Shown piece by piece: positions 1-5,681 of a stretch of 8,779 nucleotides of DNA. A program made the position numbers and the translations under genes. The notes under the pieces are model-generated. The model saw only the letters and a list, made by a program, of their open reading frames with translations, did not search any database and was not told the DNA's origin. Source of the DNA: JBCCRH01 sp039208045. GTDB taxonomy: Bacteria > Bacteroidota > Bacteroidia > Chitinophagales > Saprospiraceae. The DNA lies in NCBI GenBank assembly GCA_039208045.1, contig JBCCRH010000261.1:1-8779 (forward strand), given 5' to 3'. Every line of letters begins with the position of its first letter. Position 1 is the first letter of the stretch.

Positions 1-2
1 AT

Positions 3-1625
3 CCAAAAAAGTCGGATTTCTTGTATAATCTGCGCAGTGATTTTCCTGCCAGTATTGTCGTATTTCTTGTAGCAGTGCCCCTGTGTCTAGGGATTGCGCT
101 AGCTTCAGGCGCTCCATTGTTTTCCGGTATTATTGCCGGTATTGTTGGAGGTATTATTGTAGGCGCACTGAGTGGTTCGCCGCTTGGGGTGAGTGGGCCA
201 GCAGCAGGTTTGGCGGTAATTGTGCTTACTGCGATCCAAGACTTGGGCGCGTTCGATGTATTCCTAATGGCCGTTGTTTTGGCCGGGGTGTTCCAATTAT
301 TGCTTGGTTTTGCGAAAGCGGGCATCATCGGCTATTATTTTCCATCATCCGTAATTAAAGGAATGCTATCAGGCATCGGGATTATCATTTTCTTGAAGCA
401 GATACCGCATGCCTTTGGCTATGATAAAGACCCAGAAGGTAGTTTGTCCTTCGTGACACCTGAAGGGGGTAATACCATTACAGAGTTATTCAACATGGTG
501 AATTACATCAGCCCAGGCGCTGTGATTATCACGGCTGTAGCTTTAGGGATTCTGATCCTCTGGGAACAACCGTTTATGAAACGGCAGAAAATATTCAAAT
601 TGATTCAAGGGCCACTCATTGCAGTATTGGCAGGTATTGGCTTAAACTTAGCCTTTCAGAACATTCCAAGCTTGGCGCTGAATCCAGATCAATTGGTACG
701 TATTCCAGTAGCAGAGAGTTTTGCTGGCTTTTTGGGCCAATTTACCTTCCCTGATTTTAGTGCGATAGCTAACCCGGCGGTATATGTGACAGGCCTTACA
801 TTGGCGATTGTAGCGAGTTTGGAAACGCTACTTTGCGTGGAAGCAACGGATAAGCTCGACCCTTACAAGCGCGTCACTCCCACCAACCGCGAGCTTAAAG
901 CGCAAGGTGTTGGTAATATCATTTCCGGCTTGATTGGTGGCTTGCCTGTGACGCAGGTAATTGTACGTAGTTCGGCTAATATCCAATCTGGTGGTCGTAC
1001 CAAATCCGCTGCGATTATTCATGGTATTATCCTGCTCTTGTGTGCCGCGAGTATCCCTGCGCTATTGAACTTGATTCCGCTATCCAGCCTAGCAGCCATT
1101 CTTTTCTTAGTGGGCTATAAATTGGCGAAGCCTTCTTTGTTCCGTCAAATGTATAAGCTAGGCTACACGCAATTTATTCCATTTATGGTGACCATTATCG
1201 GAATCGTACTTACTGACCTACTATTAGGTATTGGAATGGGCTTGGCCGTAGCGATCTTCTTTGTGTTGTATAACAACTACAAGAAGCCGTACTTTTTCCA
1301 CCCAGAGCGCTACAAAGAGGGAGAGCCCATTATCATTGAGCTAGCACAGGATGTTACCTTTATTAATAAGGCAAGCATTCTACAGACCTTAAACCATCTA
1401 CCTGCTAATTCGCATGTAATTATCGATGCGAGTAAGGCCATCCATGTCGATCAAGATGTACTCGAAATTATTGAAGACTTCAAACAAAATGCGGTCTTTA
1501 AAGAAATTAAGTTGGAAATACGTGGGCTAGATGATGCAGAGAAGGAGATGAAGATCAATTCGATGAAGGAGTTGAGTTATGTGATTTCGCAGAATTCTAG
1601 TGAAGAGAAAATATCTGATAACTAG
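3..1625 (+). CDS. SulP-family inorganic anion transporter with C-terminal STAS domain (5' partial)
   Basis: Inner-membrane carrier of the SLC26/SulP family, probably moving sulfate, bicarbonate or another small anion; the substrate cannot be read from the sequence. The frame is open to the left edge, so the true start lies at or before position 1; the TTG at 21 is only the first start-like codon. 540 residues are visible. Counting from position 3, an N-terminal helix carries PLCLGIALASG (about 26-36), followed by SGPAAG (64-69), the TM3 region that helps form the anion site. The stretch GGLPVTQ...RSSANIQSGGRTK (312-334) corresponds to the conserved TM8-TM10 region, and SLETLLCVEATDKL precedes it. 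Hydrophobic segments continue to about residue 423. A short cytoplasmic STAS-like domain (about 441-511, with IIIELAQDVTFINKASI and HVIIDAS) ends the protein. Bacteroidota relatives are often found beside carbonic anhydrase genes, but none is visible here. A terminator follows the stop, so the gene ends its transcript. Confidence 0.93.
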   Translation, partial: PKKSDFLYNLRSDFPASIVVFLVAVPLCLGIALASGAPLFSGIIAGIVGGIIVGALSGSPLGVSGPAAGLAVIVLTAIQDLGAFDVFLMAVVLAGVFQLLLGFAKAGIIGYYFPSSVIKGMLSGIGIIIFLKQIPHAFGYDKDPEGSLSFVTPEGGNTITELFNMVNYISPGAVIITAVALGILILWEQPFMKRQKIFKLIQGPLIAVLAGIGLNLAFQNIPSLALNPDQLVRIPVAESFAGFLGQFTFPDFSAIANPAVYVTGLTLAIVASLETLLCVEATDKLDPYKRVTPTNRELKAQGVGNIISGLIGGLPVTQVIVRSSANIQSGGRTKSAAIIHGIILLLCAASIPALLNLIPLSSLAAILFLVGYKLAKPSLFRQMYKLGYTQFIPFMVTIIGIVLTDLLLGIGMGLAVAIFFVLYNNYKKPYFFHPERYKEGEPIIIELAQDVTFINKASILQTLNHLPANSHVIIDASKAIHVDQDVLEIIEDFKQNAVFKEIKLEIRGLDDAEKEMKINSMKELSYVISQNSSEEKISDN

Positions 1626-1674
1626 GTCGATGCGCTGCGGGTTCTAAATCTGTAGATGAGACGCAAAGATAATA

Positions 1675-1710
1675 AAAGGTTCTGCTCAGTAGGGTAGAGC
1701 CTTTTTCTTT
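1675..1710 (+). terminator. Rho-independent terminator after the SulP gene
   Basis: A 13-bp stem pairs 1675-1687 (AAAGGTTCTGCTC) with 1692-1704 (GGGTAGAGCCTTT) around the four-base loop AGTA, and a T-rich tract runs on to 1710. Three pairs (1680:1699, 1684:1695, 1686:1693) are G-U wobbles in the forward RNA. In the reverse RNA they become A-C mismatches, so this hairpin should act only on plus-strand transcripts. It separates the transporter from the cytochrome gene that starts at 1747. Confidence 0.8.
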
Positions 1711-1746
1711 GAAAGTTGTATTTTCGGGCTTCAAAACCGAATCTAC

Positions 1747-2292
1747 ATGCGACTATTGTTAGCTATTGCGGCTGGCCTGCTTCTATTGGTGAGCTGCCAA
1801 CGAGATGAAAAGAAACCTGCCAATACCACTCCTATAACGGCGCAACCGGCGGAGCAGCTTAAAGCACCACCATCGGGCGTGACGCTGACCAACGAGCAGA
1901 TCGAAGCAGCATTTGCCGAAAAGGCGAAACAGTTGGAGCCGAATGCGAATAATACAAGCAATGAGCCTATCGAGTTGAAAGGAGTTAATTTTCAGCCGCA
2001 GGTCAATCAGTTTATGGTGAATAAGGGGCAAAAGGTGTTTGATTCGAAGTGTACTTCTTGCCATAATCTGACGGCTAAGCCCTACAAAGCTTCGGGCTTT
2101 ATGGGGATTACAAAAAGGAGAGAGCCCGTCTGGTTAATGAACTACATGACGGGGGTACCAATAGATCGCTTGAATGTAAGTGGTTCCGAAAAAAACACCT
2201 TGTTGCAATGCTACACGCGCCAGGAAGGGCAGCGCCTGAGTATTCCGGAGGCGCGGGATTTCTTGGAGCTTATGCGGTATATCGATCAGTAA
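1747..2292 (+). CDS. Monoheme cytochrome c lipoprotein
   Basis: Small lipid-anchored electron carrier, 181 residues, on the periplasmic side. Residues 1-17 are a lipoprotein signal peptide: MR, a leucine/alanine-rich core, then the lipobox LVSC with the lipidated Cys17. A low-complexity linker rich in Pro, Thr, Ala and Asn (about 20-75) tethers the domain. The only heme-binding motif is CTSCH (102-106), giving one covalent heme with His106 as axial ligand; a methionine in GFMGITKRREPVWLMNYM (117-134) is a candidate sixth ligand. A further cysteine (155) is not part of a CXXCH. The pattern G-F/W-x-G-I/V-T-x-R-R-x-P-x-W resembles c-type cytochromes found beside nosZ in Bacteroidota, but no denitrification gene is present, so the redox partner is unknown. 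The ATG at 1747 is chosen because it gives a complete signal peptide. The 3' end overlaps the convergent dehalogenase gene. No convincing promoter is visible in the gap after the terminator. Confidence 0.88.
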   Translation: MRLLLAIAAGLLLLVSCQRDEKKPANTTPITAQPAEQLKAPPSGVTLTNEQIEAAFAEKAKQLEPNANNTSNEPIELKGVNFQPQVNQFMVNKGQKVFDSKCTSCHNLTAKPYKASGFMGITKRREPVWLMNYMTGVPIDRLNVSGSEKNTLLQCYTRQEGQRLSIPEARDFLELMRYIDQ

Positions 2293-2953
2293 GAGCGGGC
2301 GCTAGCTCCGTCAAACTATTTAGCGTAAGCGTTGGCTCAAAACCCATAGGGTCAAACACCGCCTTGGGGTTGCGCTGTAGCCAAACGCCCTGCATGCCGT
2401 AAGATAGGGCACCAATCACATCAAACGTATTACCTGAGATGAGCCATGCGGTTGCTTTGCTGGCGCCGGTTTGCTGCACAAAGTGGGCATAGCCTATGGG
2501 GTTGGGCTTAAAGGTGTTGACCTCTTCCATACTTACAATTCCATCAAAATAGGCGGTGATTTCAGCATGATCTAAGAGGGTAGCGACGGCTTCTCGACTG
2601 CCATTGGAAAAGGCGAATAAGCGATGGCCAGCTGCTTTTAGCGCGTGCAAAGCGGGTGGGGTGTCCTCAAAGGCAGGCAGTTGCCGGTACTGCTCCATCA
2701 GCTGCTTGCGTTGCTTGTCTGACAGCTCTTGTTGGAGTGCTTTACAGCAAAATGCTAGGGCTTCTTGGGTAACTACCGAAAAATCGACACGGCGATTCAT
2801 TAGGCCTCTGCGGAAGGAGTACTCTAACTGTTTATTGCGCCAAAGGTCGGAAAAGGGGATGGCTTGGTCGCCTAAAAACTGGCGGAGTAGTTGTAGTACG
2901 CCGGAAGTATCTATTAAGGTACCATAGACATCGAGGGCTAGGGTTTGTTGCAT
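2270..2953 (-). CDS. Haloacid dehalogenase, type II (L-2-haloacid dehalogenase family, HAD superfamily)
   Basis: Predicted cytoplasmic hydrolase of 227 residues that replaces the halogen of short 2-haloalkanoic acids with hydroxyl through an aspartyl-ester intermediate. The catalytic set known from L-DEX YL of Pseudomonas (D10, T14, R41, S118, K151, Y157, S175, N177, D180; recalled from the literature) appears here at a constant offset of -2: D8 and T12 in DVYGTLID, R39 in WRNKQLEY, S116 in SNGS, K149 in FKPNP, Y155, and S173, N175 and D178 in ISGNTFD. Residues 15-95 form the helical cap and the rest the Rossmann-like core. Length is close to the 232 of L-DEX. The start is the ATG complementary to 2951-2953; upstream is A-rich (aaaacgaaaagat) without a Shine-Dalgarno. 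The gene is divergent from the acyl-CoA ligase and its last codons are antisense to the end of the cytochrome gene. The natural substrate may be a haloacid, but a related phosphatase-like or housekeeping role cannot be excluded. Confidence 0.9.
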   Translation of the reverse strand: MQQTLALDVYGTLIDTSGVLQLLRQFLGDQAIPFSDLWRNKQLEYSFRRGLMNRRVDFSVVTQEALAFCCKALQQELSDKQRKQLMEQYRQLPAFEDTPPALHALKAAGHRLFAFSNGSREAVATLLDHAEITAYFDGIVSMEEVNTFKPNPIGYAHFVQQTGASKATAWLISGNTFDVIGALSYGMQGVWLQRNPKAVFDPMGFEPTLTLNSLTELAPALTDRYTA

Positions 2954-3029
2954 ATCTTTTCGTTTTAGCGATTAAGAGTGGTTTCGTGCTAATTTAATGC
3001 TTGTTTTTTCTATATTTAGTGCCCTTGTC

Positions 3030-3037
3030 CAAATTTA
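3030..3037 (-). promoter_or_regulatory. Candidate Bacteroidota -7 box for the dehalogenase gene
   Basis: Read on the minus strand this is TAAATTTG, an exact match to the Bacteroidota TAnnTTTG element. With a 19-base spacer the -33 triplet would be ATG (complement of 3057-3059) instead of the consensus TTG, two matches of three. Transcription would start near 3023 and leave a leader of about 70 bases. The region is AT-rich, so a chance match is possible. Confidence 0.35.
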
Positions 3038-3043
3038 ATTTTG
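3036..3043 (+). promoter_or_regulatory. Candidate Bacteroidota -7 box for the acyl-CoA ligase operon
   Basis: TAATTTTG matches the TAnnTTTG element exactly and sits 21 bases before the ATG at 3065, so transcription would begin near 3050 with a short leader. No TTG lies at the expected -33 spacing; the nearest usable triplet is TTA at 3016-3018 (17-base spacer). The box shares bases 3036-3037 with the opposing box, so the two promoters could not be occupied together. Confidence 0.35.
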
Positions 3044-3064
3044 ATTTTAAAAAGCTCATAAGCT

Positions 3065-4615
3065 ATGTTAAACTTGTCCGTACTACTCGAAGATAGCGCC
3101 AGAAGATACCCGCAGAAAGATGCTTTTATCTTTATGGATACCCATCTCAATTTTGCTCAAATCAATGGGGCTGCCAACCAAATTGCTAATGGATTAAAGG
3201 CGATGGGTATTCAAAAGGGAGATAAAGTAGCCCTCAATTGCCTGAATTTGCCGTACTTTCCAATGGTCTATTTTGGCATCTTGAAGGCAGGAGCAACAGT
3301 GGTTCCCTTGAGTGTACTCCTAAAAAGTGATGAAGTAGCTTATCACCTCAACGACTCAGAAGCCAAAGCCTGCTTTTGCTTTGTAGGAACGCCTGAGTTG
3401 CCTATGGCCACGATGAACTACGCTGGATTTGAGCAAGTGGAAAGTTGTGAGCACTTTTTTGTCATTACGGCCAAACCGGAAGAACCTTCTCCCATTGCTG
3501 GAGCAAAAACACTGGGCATGCTCATGGCAGGGCAATCGCCTGTATTTGAAACCGTAGAAACAAGCGCAGAAGACACAGCAGTAATCATATACACCTCGGG
3601 CACCACCGGCCGCCCCAAAGGCGCAGAGCTGACCCACTCCAATCTTATGCTCAATGCCATCCTTTCTACTAATATTGTGGATACCCAACGAGAAGATAAG
3701 CAACTCATCGTACTCCCTATGTTCCACATCTTCGCCATGACGGTGCTGATGAATGCAGGCATTTATCGTGGCGCAACTAGCGTGCTGCTCCCTCGCTTCG
3801 ATGCAGCAGCCGTGCTTGGCCTAATGCAAAAGCATCAAATTTCCATCTTCGCAGGCGTACCCACTATGTACTGGGGCCTCTTGAATTTTGACAGCAGTCA
3901 ATTCGACCTAGTTGGAATTGCTAAGCATTTGAAGCGCTGTGTATCGGGTGGAGCATCGCTGCCGGTGAAGGTGCTGGAAGATTTTGAAGCAAAGTTCAAC
4001 GTAGAAATCCTGGAAGGCTATGGGATGTCTGAAGGCTCTCCGGTAGTATCGTTCAATGATTTGTATTCGGGGAGAAAACCGGGTAGTATCGGCAAGCCAG
4101 TTTGGGGTGTGCAGGTGAAACTTGTGGATGAAGAAGGGAAGGAAGTGCCGGTAGGTGAGAAGGGAGAGCTGATTTACAAAGGACATAATGTAATGAAAGG
4201 CTACTACAATAAGCCGGAGGCGAATGCCAAGACGCTTAAAAATGGCTGGTTGCACTCTGGCGACGTAGCGGTGCAGGATGAAGACGGCTTCCTATACATC
4301 GTAGATCGTACCAAGGATATGATTATTCGTGGGGGCTTGAATGTGTATCCACGCGAAGTGGAAGAAGTGATGATGAAGCATGAGGCCGTATCGATGGTAG
4401 CTGTCATTGGAGTACCTGACGATCAGATGGGGGAGGAGATCAAAGCATGTGTGGTGCTGAAAGAGGGGCAGCAAGTAGCGGCGGAAGCCTTGCAAGCATG
4501 GACGAAAGAGCATATCGCTGCTTATAAGTATCCACGTGTAATAGAGTTTATGGACGTGCTACCAACGAGTGCTACGGGCAAGATTTTGAAAAAGGAACTG
4601 CGGAAAAAGAATTAA
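3065..4615 (+). CDS. AMP-forming fatty-acyl-CoA ligase (ANL superfamily, FadD-like)
   Basis: Activates a carboxylic acid, probably a medium- or long-chain fatty acid, with ATP to an acyl-adenylate and then transfers it to CoA. The 516 residues show the full adenylate-forming set: P-loop YTSGTTGRPKG (176-186), LPMFHIFAM (218-226), GYGMSEG (318-324), GWLHSGD with the ribose-binding D400, hinge DRTKDMIIRGG (414-424), and the C-terminal catalytic lysine K506 in PTSATGKILKKELR. No signal peptide or membrane helix is seen, so it should be cytoplasmic. It is too short for acetyl-CoA synthetase (about 650 residues) and its N-terminus (SVLLEDSARRYPQKDAFIF) is of the fatty-acid ligase type; the precise chain length cannot be told. 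P500 to K506 form a PX4GK motif as in substrates of Pat acetyltransferases, which fits the acetyltransferase and deacetylase genes downstream. It appears to be the first gene of that run. Confidence 0.93.
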   Translation: MLNLSVLLEDSARRYPQKDAFIFMDTHLNFAQINGAANQIANGLKAMGIQKGDKVALNCLNLPYFPMVYFGILKAGATVVPLSVLLKSDEVAYHLNDSEAKACFCFVGTPELPMATMNYAGFEQVESCEHFFVITAKPEEPSPIAGAKTLGMLMAGQSPVFETVETSAEDTAVIIYTSGTTGRPKGAELTHSNLMLNAILSTNIVDTQREDKQLIVLPMFHIFAMTVLMNAGIYRGATSVLLPRFDAAAVLGLMQKHQISIFAGVPTMYWGLLNFDSSQFDLVGIAKHLKRCVSGGASLPVKVLEDFEAKFNVEILEGYGMSEGSPVVSFNDLYSGRKPGSIGKPVWGVQVKLVDEEGKEVPVGEKGELIYKGHNVMKGYYNKPEANAKTLKNGWLHSGDVAVQDEDGFLYIVDRTKDMIIRGGLNVYPREVEEVMMKHEAVSMVAVIGVPDDQMGEEIKACVVLKEGQQVAAEALQAWTKEHIAAYKYPRVIEFMDVLPTSATGKILKKELRKKN

Positions 4616-4708
4616 GTAAACGAAAACCAACTATAAAAGTCATCATTTGCAGTGACGTTTTGCACCGTTGGAAAGCTAGAAAATTGCTTATTTGGAAAAA
4701 ACAATAGT

Positions 4709-5665
4709 ATGCACTTGCTCTATCACCCTATATTTTTGGAGCACGAGACCGGCTTACACCCGGAGAATAAGCAACGCCTGACGGCCTTCACCGATTTGCC
4801 GCCAGCAGCACTAGACGATGGCTATGCCTATTTGGACTTGATCCATACCCCCAGGCACATTCAGCGCATCCAAACGGCCTGTGCCACCGGGGCCCTGCTC
4901 GACCCTGACACCCTGACGAGTACACAAAGCTTCGAGGTAGCCAGCAGGGCAGTAGCTGCCGCCATACTAGCTTCCGAGACCAATGGTTTTGCCCTCACTC
5001 GCCCGCCGGGCCACCATGCTTACGCAGACCGAGGCAGTGGATTTTGTTTATTCAACAATGTGGCAGTAGCTACCCAAAAGTTAGTACGGGAAGGTAAAAG
5101 AGTACTCATTTTAGATTTTGATGGGCACTATGGAGATGGCACTTCCGATATTTTTTACGATACCGATCAGGTGCTGTTTTGGTCGCTGCACCAATACCCT
5201 GCTTATCCTGGCAATGGATTTGTCGAAGAAATTGGAGAAGGAAAGGGTAAGGGGTACACCATGAATGTACCGCTACCGCCAGGTAGTGCTGACGATATTT
5301 TTCTGAAAGGTATTGAATACTTCATGCCAGCAGCTTTACAGTTTAAGCCCGATGTGGTGGCACTATCTGCGGGCTTTGATGCGCATAGTTACGAGCCGCT
5401 TTTGGATTTGAATGTCTCCTATTCGGGCTTTTATCGCTTGGGCAAATTGTTGGGCGAACAGTTTGAGGATATATTTGCAGTCCTAGAAGGGGGCTACAAT
5501 GTCGATGCGCTACAGAAAAGTATTATCGCATTTCTTGCCGGGATTAATGGGCAGGCTAATCCTTATGACGTACCTTTAAGTGCCTCCGGTATGCGGGTTC
5601 ATGAGACCTTTGAAATCTACCTGTATGCCTCTATGGCCAAGCTCAGCCCTTACTGGCGTTTTTGA
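4709..5665 (+). CDS. Histone-deacetylase-family (AcuC/class II-like) zinc deacylase
   Basis: Predicted cytoplasmic zinc hydrolase of 318 residues that removes acetyl or other acyl groups from lysine side chains, or possibly from small acetylated amines. The fold's landmarks are in order: start MHLLYHPIFLEHETGLHPEN, RPPGHHAY with the His102-His103 dyad, GFCLFNN (111-117), metal-binding D138 and H140 in DFDGHYGDGT, SLHQYPAYPG (159-168), metal ligand D224 in SAGFDAH, and the transition-state tyrosine Y263 in GGYN. The residue after the zinc-binding histidine is Tyr141 where most family members have a second His (DxHHG), an unusual change. The ATG at 4709 is preferred because it begins exactly at the family N-terminus; a GTG at 4652 would add 19 unrelated residues. 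The 93-base gap after the ligase has no clear terminator, and the next gene begins 16 bases after this stop, so co-transcription with the acetyltransferase is likely. AcuC of Bacillus, which deacetylates acetyl-CoA synthetase, is the closest functional model. Confidence 0.88.
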   Translation: MHLLYHPIFLEHETGLHPENKQRLTAFTDLPPAALDDGYAYLDLIHTPRHIQRIQTACATGALLDPDTLTSTQSFEVASRAVAAAILASETNGFALTRPPGHHAYADRGSGFCLFNNVAVATQKLVREGKRVLILDFDGHYGDGTSDIFYDTDQVLFWSLHQYPAYPGNGFVEEIGEGKGKGYTMNVPLPPGSADDIFLKGIEYFMPAALQFKPDVVALSAGFDAHSYEPLLDLNVSYSGFYRLGKLLGEQFEDIFAVLEGGYNVDALQKSIIAFLAGINGQANPYDVPLSASGMRVHETFEIYLYASMAKLSPYWRF

Positions 5666-5681
5666 TCCCAATACCAATCCT

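Noticed and set aside
1723..1741. Inverted repeat TTCGG/CCGAA just before the cytochrome start
   Set aside because: Only five base pairs with a nine-base loop; too weak to separate from chance.
1743..2064. Minus-strand open frames opposite the cytochrome gene, one looking vaguely hydrophobic
   Set aside because: They are reverse complements of the lipoprotein signal and linker; the plus-strand gene with lipobox and CXXCH explains the region.
3356..3762. Two minus-strand open frames of 114-123 codons inside the ligase gene
   Set aside because: They are antisense to strongly conserved ligase sequence, show no recognisable domain, and are typical shadow frames.
3065..4615. Acetyl-CoA synthetase (acs), which would make a classical acsA/acuC set
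   Set aside because: The protein is about 130 residues too short and its N-terminus is of the fatty-acid ligase type.
4652..4708. N-terminal extension of the deacetylase from a GTG at 4652
   Set aside because: The 19 added residues do not resemble the family, while the ATG at 4709 begins precisely at the conserved MHLLYHP start.
4616..4708. Possible terminator or internal promoter between ligase and deacetylase
   Set aside because: Only a distant five-base pairing (CCAAC/GTTGG) and no T tract; no TAnnTTTG match was found, so nothing can be supported.
5580..5681. N-terminal extension of the GNAT fusion from a GTG at 5580
   Set aside because: It would overlap the deacetylase gene in another frame, and the ATG at 5682 matches the usual family start just before the CoA-binding domain.
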